64,000 nucleotides of DNA from Trematomus loennbergii (Eukaryota; Chordata; Actinopteri; Perciformes; Nototheniidae), in contig JAAOOA010000026.1 in assembly GCA_012861695.1 (NCBI GenBank), forward strand, positions 13,635,432-13,699,431, given 5' to 3'. The translations under genes and the position numbers were made by a program. This document shows, piece after piece, positions 1 through 11,700 of the stretch (the stretch's first letter is position 1; every line of letters begins with the position of its first letter). The notes under the pieces were generated by a model. That model was not told the DNA's origin and did not search any database. It worked only from the letters and a program-made list of their open reading frames with translations.

Positions 1-437
1 GTCACAGAGTTTAGCTTTGCAAAGCATAGTCATGATCCCACTAAAGGGCTGTACCGGCAAAAATGCTTGGATCAGCTGTACCCTGCTGTCCATCACAAGG
101 AGTGTAGTGAATGGGAAGAAGGACCTATCAATGTCCATCTCAAAAATATATGGTTGGTCTTTATTTTAGATCAGACAATAACGAAGCAATAACAAATGGT
201 AAAGCTGCAGCGTATTCATGAGTTCATAACTGTTGCATCATGCATCCCCTTTACTTTTTGAAGATGTATAAATATATTTAAAGTCTGACAGCACACAAAG
301 CAAGACTCTAACTTTTATAGTGTAAATAAAGCTAAAACAATGGGGAGGGAATAAAGATTTTATGAAATTAAAACACAAAGCTCTGACCTGTGTTTTAGTC
401 ACAACACATGACAAAAAACAGGGTCAACCGACTTATT

Positions 438-791
438 TATAGGGGCCCTATTATGCAAAATCCACTTGTTCATGTCTTTTATATGTCCTGACCCATTTAC
501 ATAAAAACCTGTCTGAAAATGAGCTGATCAGATTTGAGCCACTTTATGATATCATAAAGATTTTTTTCTTGTGTAACCATTAGCCAATAACCAACCAAGG
601 TATCACCCCCCCCCACCACCACCTTATCACCTGAATCTCCTCCTAGAGCACCATTGTGTTCTTTTGAACCATATATCTCTGAGGGGTGTGGGGAGTGGCT
701 CCTTATTGAGCCAAACACTTCATAGACATGTTTTGTATATATCTGAGACCTAAAATATATTGATGAAAAACAGTATAATAGGGGACCTTTA
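438..791. mobile_element. MITE-like non-autonomous DNA transposon relic
   Basis: The left end reads TATAGGGGCCCTATTATGC. The reverse complement of the right end reads TAAAGGTCCCCTATTATAC, so the two ends form imperfect terminal inverted repeats around a non-coding body of about 315 bases. This end sequence and the internal stretch near GTTTTGTATATATCTGAGAC belong to a dispersed repeat common in spiny-rayed fish genomes, as far as I recall. There is no transposase. A target-site duplication is not clear. The 101-codon open frame lying inside on the minus strand is not a gene. Confidence 0.6.
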
Positions 792-1272
792 ATGTAGCAC
801 ATGTCCGATTCACTTTGTGACCCATGAATCTATGTTGCTAGTCTGCAGTAACTGTGAGGGTAGTACCTTTATGTTTTACCCTGATTCTACTGCTACCTCC
901 ATGTTGTTGTCATCCTCCCTCTGGTCACTGGAGCATCTCATTGATTAAAGCGTAGGTTTGCTCAGCTCTCAGCTCTATGTGCTGGTTAGTCTTTTCCAAT
1001 CCGTCAGCTCAAATGTTTGGCTAGAAGTGACTGCACAACAAATCCACAGCTCTGCACACTCTGCTAGCCTGTGGTTGGTGTAGAAAGTACGCTCTTAACT
1101 AACATGAGATACTGTGCGGCCTGAGCCAGTAATTTAATCATCTTAAATGAATTATCAGTCAGTTAGTCCTCTTAATATCTGAGCGTGTGTGCGCTGCTCT
1201 GCTCAGACTGTACAGTCTCGGGGATTCAGAGTATTATTGCTCATCAGAGATTTAGAGGTATGATTCACCAGA

Positions 1273-2378
1273 GGCCTGCACGACGAAGCCGGATTTTCGC
1301 TTAGCGAGCTAACTTCAGGGAAAACTCTGGGTTTCTGGTCCTACAACGCTGGTTCACTTCTTAGCGGGCTAGATCTCCATGGTAACTTATGCTGAACGGC
1401 TAACCTGCTCCGGAACAGGTTAGGTTCCAAGATAAGAGATCAACTCAGAGAAAGCACCGCCTGCTGACCAATCAGAGCTCAGTGTGCGGAGTTTAAAGCT
1501 ATCAAGTCATATTACAGTATAAAGGAAATACAGAAAAACTGCCGTTGCAGGAAAGACGGCTGGCAAAAAACACCTGACTGTGTGAACGTGAAAATTAGTA
1601 GAATATCCCCTCCCATCTTCAGAGCAATCTGACTATTATAAATTAGCGTTAAGAAAGCTTACTTAAATATCTGCCACAACATAAGTAACCGGATCAGAGT
1701 AACATTAAGTACAGTCCGCGGCACTGTGAGTGCAGACGTCGATGTGAGTGCAGACGTCGATGTGAGTGCAGACGTCGATGTGTCCCATTATCATTCATAT
1801 CACATCATATCACATCATATCACATCATATATTTTCTTATCTGAGTCAGCTTCTTGAGCCGTATCTGGCCGTGCAACACTCACAGTGTCACATACTGTTT
1901 GCAGAAGTATTATTTTAAGCAACACATTAAGTTGACGAAACACTGGAGTCAAATGTAATTAAAGTCAGATCCACTCGTGTCTTAGACGGGGCAGTGATAT
2001 CATAAACCTGTTAATGTACGCATTCAAACGCTTTTTCTTTTACCAGCTGTATTCACCTTGCAGGTGCAGCTATGTGGCTTTTATCCTGGATAAAGTGTTT
2101 AAGTCATGGATGTTTAAAGTTTAACTTCTTCATATGTCTAATATTATAGTTTACTTTTCATTCAGGAAGTATGACGCTGCGCTGTCAGCACGCTTCTCCA
2201 TGTTTGTGATTGGTCAAATGTTGCTAGCCCCGCCCCTTTCATGTGAACGTGCACTCAGCCGGACAGAGAAACCCTGGCTTGAGTTACCGAGTAGCGAGAG
2301 CGCGTTTGTTTTGGATTAGGTAAGCCAGCTAACTCAAACATATCCAGGGTATGTTGAACTGGATTCGTAGTACAGGCC
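1273..2378. mobile_element. Non-autonomous DNA transposon, PIF/Harbinger-like ends
   Basis: The left terminus GGCCTGCACGACGAAGCCGG and the reverse complement of the right terminus GGCCTGTACTACGAATCCAG match at about 16 of 20 bases, giving clear terminal inverted repeats around 1.1 kb. Subterminal sequence includes palindromic pieces such as CTAACCTGCTCCGGAACAGGTTAG. The ends resemble teleost PIF/Harbinger-type elements. The superfamily is inferred from memory, and I could not find a convincing 3-bp target duplication. The interior has no transposase frame and contains two tandem repeats (1726-1779 and about 1795-1830). Confidence 0.6.
1726..1779. repeat. Three-copy 18-bp tandem repeat
   Basis: The unit GTGAGTGCAGACGTCGAT occurs three times head to tail with no mismatches, inside the DNA-transposon relic. 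Each copy contains the palindrome GACGTC. It is followed closely by a 10-bp repeat (CATATCACAT type, about 1795-1830). Confidence 0.85.
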
Positions 2379-2665
2379 TTAGGACGTGAGTGGTGAAGCA
2401 GAGCAAGTGAGAGGTTCAAAGAGTGCAGAGTGTTTTAAAATATGAAGAAGGTAAAGAGAGGGATTGGAATTGAAATGTCAGTATTTATATCAATACATCG
2501 AGTTCTTGTCAATATATATTCAGTGCTGAGAAAATAAGGACTTTTATGCTTGTTTACACGCAGCTTCTGAAAGTAAACATGTTCAAGACTTGGCAATGGA
2601 ACAAGAGTTTTGACAGACACAGAATACTCAGTCCTCTGCTTTCACCTCCTCTTTCACCCCTGCAG

Positions 2666-2788
2666 GATGAGTGGGATCACAGCAGTAACGGCAGCACAGG
2701 TTCCAGGCCCAGTTCAGGTTCCAGACCAGGATCTGGCTCCCGCTCCGGCAGCAGAGGCAGAAACAACCAATTCACATGCCCTGCCAAG
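2666..2788 (+). CDS. ctif: CTIF exon A: Ser/Gly/Arg-rich N-terminal segment
   Basis: This is a 123-nt exon (41 codons, phase 0 at both ends), bounded by a CCCCTGCAG acceptor and a GTAAAG donor. It begins DEWDHSS and continues with a GSRPSSGSRPGSGSRSGSRG-like run. In mammalian CTIF the equivalent stretch is a Ser-rich segment with a tryptophan near its start and an SRGR near its end, so similarity here is only moderate. Assignment rests mainly on phase continuity with the next exon (AAG|AAT), which is unmistakable CTIF. The RS/RG repeats suggest a disordered, positively charged segment. An overlapping frame lacking any CTIF similarity was ignored. Confidence 0.75.
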
Positions 2789-5700
2789 GTAAAGATACAC
2801 CTGGTTTGCTCGTGTGTCTTTGTCTGCTTTCTCATATGTCTCTTGCTGTCACAACATATATGTATGTTTGTCTCCACTGGCTTTAGTAGATCAAGTGGTG
2901 CTTCTGTTTATGATGTTTAACCAAATCTAAGGGAGCTTGATATGTGATGGTTTGTTAAGAAGTGTTTTGTAGTCGTACTGAAATATTTTCTTTGCTGTTG
3001 GGACAGAATGGGAACAGAGAAGGCTCCCTGGACATCCTGGGGACAGACATATGGGCTGCCAACACAATGGACTCACGCGGGTAGGTGCCTGTCTGATTCA
3101 CAAACCTCATATGTTGAACAGTCTACTGATTCTGAATTCCAGCCATAGTTCCTTGAGGGTCACACGCCTGATTAACACACTCCCAAGTCTTGGAGCTTCG
3201 GACTACTTTGCTCTGTGACAGTCTCACTGTTTTTGACTTCCTCTCGACTGGACTTTGCTTGTCTGATGTACAGCTTGATTGAGATTGTCCTATTTTCTCT
3301 TAAGTTTAAGGTCTGCTCTTTTGTAAATAATTATTAGTTTTCTCCTGGTTAGCCAAAGACAGCATTAGTTATGAGTATCGAACAATAGATGTTCACATGA
3401 AATGCAACAAGGGACATCAATATTCAAAAAGTTATTTCTGCCACCATGCCCAAACGATCTTAATTTAATAGTTATATCTAGGTTCAGTGTTTCTGCCACT
3501 GAAGGCTCCACTGCTGCCTTCGAAAAATGTGAATTAATGCTTGAAATCTTGTATGATTTTCTTCCACGTGACACCCGAGTGAAAATCCTTTCAAACAAGA
3601 GCTTGACCTGTAACTACAGGACAAAAAAGGAAATGTGTGAGACATACATCTTTACTGGTGGGAGTTCTGGTTGCCATGGTAACAGCTGCTCAGCAGCGTC
3701 AGCTACCTAACTTTCGGCCACAGTGGCACATCTGAGCACACGGTGAAGGAGCAACTCTCCCTCCATGCTGACAGGGATGAAGTGGAGCATGGATTGAGTA
3801 TTGAATAAAAACAGATTTATTAGGAGACATTTCTTCACATTAGTAAAAGCTGCTTGAACCGTTTTTCTGTGGCTTAGAGTTTCGAAACATAATATGTTGT
3901 TTAAAGGTAAAGTTTGAAATAATTTACGTTTTTGAGTAAGACAATATACCCAAAAAAAGAGTAGGTAAAATAATGTATCCAGACTCCCCTAGTGCTGACA
4001 CAAGTCCATGGTAGCCCCATTTGGTCAGTGATTGACAGAGCCTTTTATAAGATGCAGCTGTTTCTCCACACCTCACCACCAGTCTCTGTAATAGGACTTG
4101 TGTGTATAAATGGACGCTGGATGTCTCTAACTTTCAATATGTCTCTGTGTTGTAGCGGTGCCGGTTGGGACGTGCAGCCAGAGAAGCTGGACTTCAGCCA
4201 TTTCCACAGGAAACACTTCAGAGGAACGCCAAAGCACCTGCCACACATCGACAGAGAGGGTAAGACCTTGGTTCTGCTGATGCTGCTCTGACTCAGCATT
4301 GTATTGATCATTCCATATTATTTAAGATATGGCTTTAGGATTGACCTCTGTCACTAAGCCAATTCATGTCTGTCAATCGCTGATAGTTATTTTCTCTCTT
4401 CCAGGATGAATAAAAACAAGTTTGAGGAAGATGACGGCATAGACATGAATGACATAGAGAGGTTCCTACCCCATCTGCGCTCTGTAAGTCACAGTTTTCT
4501 CTCTTATTGTGACTGTAATTTCTCCTACTTACATACATGTCTCACTCTGATAAGCAATATGTCTTAATATGCATATCTTTGAACTGCACATGCAACATCC
4601 TGTGGTTTTGCACTCATGTGATCAGCCAGTAAGCCACTCACTAAGATGATAACCCAACAACCCATTAGTAGTCAGAGGGTGACCCCTGGTGGCGTAATGG
4701 ACAAATAATAGGTGTATTTACCAGACTACCTGCTGTAGTTAGGTCCATACTAAAATCACCAGAATGTTTAACATAAAAAAGAAGAACATTTATTTAGGAG
4801 CATTTTATTCTTCCAGAACAATTCATATATGGTAGATCAATCTCGATAGAGTCATACTTGTGTTATAAATGACACTGTTTGATTATAATTGAACATTTGG
4901 TGACACCTGCTGGTCAAACGCTGTAACTGACTTAAAGGTGCATGAAAATGTTGTACTGACCCCTGGTGGTTACATGTATGTACAGCATTTAAACAACCCA
5001 AAAATGTCTACAAAAAAGTAAAGTAGGTTATTTGTTTCAAAGGATGTTTCTTTATGAGTTTGAAACCTTTTCAACAGCTTTTGACCTCATAAAACAATAC
5101 TTATATCTCCATTGTAAGACAACTAAAACTTCTGTAACTTAGGAAGAATATCTAACTAATTGGGCTTACTCAGACTTCAAGAGGTTGTCTTTGCAATAAA
5201 GTTGCAGAAGGCTTCCCTTGAGAGGAGATAAGCCCCTGTCTGTTGATATCTTATAGTCTAAAGCCTTCTATAACAGTTTCCTATTGTCATTCATTAGAAA
5301 AGGTTTTCCTGAATAGGACATTTCTGACGCCACCAAAGGGAAGACACATATGTGTAATTGTTTTAGCATCTGTGTATACCATTTTAAGGGTTTTGACCAT
5401 TGTGTTTTCTAAAGTGATTTGTGAATCTGTGGCACGGCAGAGTTCACCCAACACTGGTGTTACCTTTCTCTCTTCCTTCCTCTGCTCTCTGAGCCAACAT
5501 GTCTTCCATCTTTCAGAGCGTTAGAGCCACAGTGTCTTCCTCTCTCCTTCCCCTCTTGGCTTCTGTAGTCGAGCTGCAATTCGCCTCTCATAGTGTTTCA
5601 GCCAAGATGGGCCTACGAACATGGCTTCCTCATTGTATAGTTCTCAAGCCAAGATTGCTGTTTCCGTTCTTTCAGTTAGGGCCAATTGAAAGAGGGGATT

Positions 5701-8700
5701 AACTGCGTTTCTCTAGTGAGCTCGGGATCGGATATGTGTGGGCACTGGGATACAGCAAGGTCAGCGACACGGATTCGGGAATACTGCCATTTTCTCTTCC
5801 TCACATTCTTTTTCAGTTTTTGCCTTCACTTTTACTCTCTCTTTCACTTCTGGTCTTTGCTGCTGTGATGCAGTTTGTCCGAAAGCTCTGTCAGGCGCAG
5901 TCATGCAGCAGTGATGCCAGGCCACTGATGCCCAGTTTATACTCTAATAAGGCCATCAATGTGAGGGCACCTACGTATCCATGTTATTGTCCAGGGCCAG
6001 TTACTTTAAAAAGAATAATACGTTACATAAATGACTGAAACTGAAGTCCACTTATAGAAATATAACTGTAGCCTAATCATTAACTGCATCTGTGCAGAAA
6101 TAATGAGTTTAATCAGAATGTGAAACATAGCAAAATCATACTTACACACCGATGCATCAGTTATCATAAGATATCAATCGCATAGGACATTGTTTTCCAA
6201 TTGTTGTTTATGTAATTGTAAAGCATCCGAGTACCTCTTTGTATTGTTTTTTTTAATATTGTTTTCAGCATTTCTTTATCATCAACATTATTATCTAGGC
6301 AGAAACGACAACACGTCACCTCCTCCAGCTACTACATGGCAGGGCTCATCCAAACTCACCGTCTACGGTCCACACTTCCTGCCAACATTCACCTCCCCTT
6401 TCCAGGAGTCGGAATAGACTTACTAATAGCCCTGGGATGTGGAAAACATCTTGTTTGTGTGTGTGGGCGTGTGAATGATAGAAAGGGCTTCCTCCTCTTG
6501 CCCTCAGATTCTGCTGCACCTCCACCGGCCTCTCTGGAATGTCCACCAGTTCATACAATACCGCTGCCTTCACGTCCCGCCAGGTCGGAACGACAGAAGC
6601 ATTCAGGCTTCAGAGAGAGGATTTCATCTGTGCATTCATACCAGCTATTGCATGGATTCTAAAACAAATTCCAACCATTTTTTTAATTATTGAATAACTA
6701 AAACAATTGTTAATTGTATGGCAATTTGTAAAAACAATAGGTTCAAAATGCTTTGGGGAAAAAAATCAACAATTAAAACATACAGCACAGGAAAAATAGT
6801 ACGAACAGATGTTAATCATTTAAAATCTTAAGATGATCATAAAAACATTTTGGGATCGAGGATAAAAAACAAATATATTTGACTATATAGACATGAGTTT
6901 AAAAGATTCTTTTAATATTTGAACCATTTGCCGATCAATTAACGGATTCATTTGTTTAGTCTATTAAACATCAAGGACTTGTAAGAAAATGCGTATCTGG
7001 CTTTCCTAAATCCAAAGGGACATAAATCAAATTATTTTGTCTGTGTTTGTTGTGCATGAGACAGCAGACTGTATGTGTTTTAATCTAAAAAATTACTTTT
7101 AATTAATTTATCAAGAACTATCCACCTACTCCAAAATACAAAGTGAAACTAGCCCCTTCGAGACAGTAATATGTCTTACCCCCTTCCCTCCTTCATGACG
7201 CATACTGTACGGCAGCATGGACACTTGATCTCCCTCACAGGGTGTTTGGCATCATCAACATGATCATGTCAGAATGATCCTCAGTGTTGTGACAGCCTCA
7301 GCCCGTGTGCATGTGTGTGGGTTCATGAGGGTGCTACTGTACCTGAAATAAGATCAGCAAACGTCTGCTTGGCCAGACATCAACAGCTTTTTGTGTCAGT
7401 ATGTGTTACATCCATGCACACACATTTTCCTAGACCGATTTTAGTGTAATTTTTTATTATTTAACGGCATTACTCTCTTACCTGTGGGTGTTTTTCATCT
7501 GAAATAGAGTGGAGTGGGTGCTTCTGTTTCTGTGCAAATGGTATGACTGTTGTGACCCGATGTTCTTTCCCATGAGGTAATTTATTGGCTGCCAAGATAA
7601 TGTCAGCTCAGTGTTACCAGGAATCCAGGCAGTATCCATGACGGTCAGCCTCAGCTTGGTTATAGCTGAAAGCTATGTTATTAACAGCATATGGTGTAAT
7701 AGTTTAACACTTTGGGAATAACTCTTTTTTGCTTTCTTGCCAAGAGTTAGATTCCAATTGGAATACCTCTATCATGTCTGCATGTATGTATGAATGTAAA
7801 GCTTTAGACAGCCACTTGGTAGTTGAGCTTAGAATAAAGCCTGAAAGAGTTAGCCTAACTTTGTTCAAAGATAAAAAGATAGCTGCTTTACACTTCAGTT
7901 ATTGTACAGATGAAACTAACAAGAAATAGTGTGTCCAGTAGTGAGCTTTAAAACTGGTTTGATGATAGGCGGTAGGTGGATTTAAGAAGGGAACAAAAGG
8001 TAGGAGTAGGACTAGCTGTTTCTCTTTGTTTCCCGTCTTTAGGCTAAGCCAGCCTTAGCCTGACTGTAGCTTCGTATTTACAGACATGAGCATGGCATCT
8101 TCTCTTCCTAACTCTCATTTGAAAAGTGTAAATATTATTGCCCGAAATGTATAACTATGTCCATAGCAAACCACTTTTTCTTTGATGTATTATAAACAGG
8201 ATTACTGCATATACTACACAAATAAACTTGAGCATATACTAAACAAAGAAGTGTTTTGCTTCCTTGCAGTCAGTGATAAAATTCCAAATACTTTTAAGAA
8301 TGGAGGGCACCAGAGGAGGAAGAGAAGGTTATGGTCAGAGCGAGCAGAGAGGGAGAAAGCGGCGAGTCATTTAGGAGACATCCGGTCTCTGGGCCGTGAA
8401 CAAAGCCGTCCAACGGGGGAACAAAGCAGGAGTCTGGAGCTGAGATATCACAGACTGGTTGGCCCCTCCGTCTGGAAGCGTACGTGCCGCAGAGCAGGGC
8501 TCCAGTTGACAAGGGACATTGGCGGGGTGGGCTTATTGGGCGGTCTGTCTGTCTGTCAGCTGTCACTTTGTCTGAGACCTGCATTCCTCTCATACTATCA
8601 ACTCCCACACATGTACTGTTCCTGTATGTTTTTGATTACCTTGAACACACTGCACATCTCTTCTACCATCTTTTGCCTCGTCTCCCTTTGCTTCTTCCTA

Positions 8701-11700
8701 TCTGCTGTTTTTCCTTTTCTCTTCTAACTACCGTCATTATGCTCCGTTCCCCACTCCTACCTCTCCTTATGTCATCAATGTAATCCTCCCCTCGATCCTT
8801 CAAATGCTGGTGGGCAGCAGAACAATATCCAGGGGGTCATGGTGACCGGCAGCCCCCTCCCTGTGGTCTCTTCCTGCTATTGTTCCTGATCCCACTGCTG
8901 CTTGGCTCCTACACTCCATTAACCACACACACACACTGGCTTAATCACCACTGCACAGCGCTCCGTTCTGGCCTGCGAGAAACACTGGAGACTTGAGAAC
9001 ACATGAAAGCGGGTTACCTTGGGAAAATTGTAATTAATTCCACAGAGGTATTAAATAGTGCACGAGTGACTGTTAAATGCATCACGTCTGAATGACAGTA
9101 AATATGTACACAAACAAGATTAACCTAATTTATTCTATCACATGTGCATAATAATGAAATGTGCATTGTAAAGCAGTTGGGGAAAGAACAAGGCCAAAAA
9201 GGCGGATAACTTGATTTCATGCCCCTTTTTTTCTTTCCCCCCTCCCCTCTTTGAACTGATTTATATACTTGGCATATTACTGCTGTGCTAAATCCCAAGA
9301 AACAAGGTAACCTCCAGCCTGCGCCATGATTAAATTAATTTCTATCTCTGTGTTCATGATAGGTTGAGTGCTGCCCACGGTGTCAATTTATGATCCTGAT
9401 AATAAAGTAGTAAAATCGGCACTGTACCGAGCAACCAAAATGCCCCCAGAAGAATAGGGGTCATTAATAATTGGTCTTCACAATGTTAACTCGACCGCAC
9501 ACAAAGCATCAGGTTTGATTCTGCTAGAAAAACTTGGAGAGTGTAATGTAACACAGAGGATACACATGACTGAAGTCTTTTTACCTCTTACCATGTGAAA
9601 CCTGCTGCTGTAGCATTGGCTGTCGCATGATTATATTTCTTTAGGGTACTACAGGTTTTTTCTCTCTGACACTTTGATCCCACAATGGCTCCATCTCCTC
9701 CTGTAGCTAGACCGCCCCGAGTTCTTTGATGTGCCTGTCGGTCTGTCGGTGCTCTGCTGTGGCTCCGGCCTCAGATCACTTATTAAATGAGACACGGATG
9801 TCAGGACCTCACATCTTTCCCTCTTATCACCGATCACCCACCATACCTGACTGTGGCAGCTTTGAATCTCTTCCTTTTGGCCCGGTTGGCAGGCATCAGC
9901 TGCAGAGTAAAGTTACATGAAAGGCCTAAAGGAGGGATCATGAAACACAGAGCAAATCTTTTCCTACAGGAATTGAACAGAAAAACTATTCTAAATCAGA
10001 AATGTTAACTTCATTCCTGACATGAGACAGCTGGACACATCTATGATAGCGGCAATGTCAGTGCCAATATCAAGTTGTGTAGCTTTTCCTCTTGCTTATT
10101 GATATGCAGGAATGCACGATTATACTAGAGATTAAGAAGGTTATTGCCAAAAAGAATTGATTTTGTTCCAGTCCTTGTAGTGCTTATGAAACCTAAAATG
10201 TCACTTATAATTTTTAATTTTACAACGTTCACACTCGAAACAGTTCACATTTTTGCATTATTTGGCACAATATCTAAGTGTTACTCTATAAGCTAAATTC
10301 CACTATCCATGCATGGTGGCGATATTAAATCAAATCAAGTTTTATTTATATAGCACATTTTTAAACGATTTTTGGTCGAGCCAAAATGCTGGACATATAA
10401 TAAAAATACCCTACAGTAAAGACACTTTACAGCAAATACAACAGCACAGTTTGTTCAGAATATCAGTATGAGAAAAACCCTCTGTCCTTAGACCCTCACA
10501 TCGTACAAGGAAAAACTTCCAGAGAAAACCCCACATTTCAAAGGGAAAAATGGGAGAAACCTCGGGGAGAGCAACAGAGGAGGGATCCCTCTCCCAGGAC
10601 GGACAGACGTGCAATAGATGCCGTGTGTAAATCGAAGAGATAATACATTTTACAGCGTAGGTAGACCGAATGTTTGGAAATGCATGTGTCTATAATAAGA
10701 AGATGAATCCACGAAGATGTCAACAACAATCCTGTGGGAGCCATCAGGGAACTATAAAATGTGTTTTCACCGGCATTCAAAATGACAGTAAAATAATCGG
10801 TTCTGTAGCACACTGAGTTTCTTATTAATTAGATATCACTTTTATTAATATAGACAGGGGCATTATCATCTATACAGTTTAAAAAGGTTTCCACCCAGTG
10901 CAGATTTGAATGGTGTTTTTTAATACAGTTATATTTATTGTTACATTTATGTGGCTGTGTCTAATGATAAATGAACAGCATGTTATTATAGTTGTAAAAC
11001 TCCAATTCACAACATATAAAGATAGCCAAAGCTCATTTTCATATGGACACATCAAATAAAACAAGTCACAAAAACGACACATTATTCATCCTTGCTTTTA
11101 ATATGGGCAAAATGTCCAAATAATTTCCGCCTTTACACATCAGCTCCTCTCTGTATCTGAAATGCTTGCTATCTTGTATTTACAGTCCCTCCTTGTTTTC
11201 TTACTTGCTCTCTCTCTCTCCTCTGCTCTCAACAACCTGTCCTGTAATGCCACCCCTGGGGCGGTTTTAAATGTATTGCTTTTGGCCAAGGGCCCTCGTA
11301 ACATAAATAAGCCGAGGGAAACAATGGACGGACTGAATGACCATCAAACCAGAATTGTTACACACTAGAAGGCGCAGGAAGACGTGCACTTCACTTTCCA
11401 TGCCGTTGCAGAGAAAGTCCTATAATCGCTATTCTCCGTTTCTATTCTTCACATTTCCATCCCGTTCGCTCTCTCATTTCCTTACTTTCCTTCCTCGTTA
11501 CTTAAACTCCTTTCACACTCAAGCCACGTCATTGTTATGAATGGATCGACAATGCTCTCTGACCCAGGTCAATGACCCTTATGGCAAAACCCTCGGAAAA
11601 ATCTAAAACCTTTTTACTACTGGGGGTACGTCGTAAAATGTATTTTAAAGGTTAAATCATGCAATACTTTCAAAGGAGATATGCTGTTATTGCTTGGGAG

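Larger units (their letters stand above)
1..2665 (+). other. CTIF upstream intron (partial)
   Basis: No exon matching the CTIF N-terminus is visible here. The stretch holds two DNA-transposon relics (438-791 and 1273-2378, listed separately). The first 189 bases are open in frame 1, from the window edge to a TAA at 190-192. That frame has no start and no family I recognise, so I do not call it a gene. The rest looks like ordinary AT-rich intron. Confidence 0.6.

Noticed and set aside
8182..8727. 181-codon + strand open frame in the large CTIF intron
   Set aside because: No family similarity, mixed composition, no splice or start support. It spans ordinary intron sequence next to a MITE.
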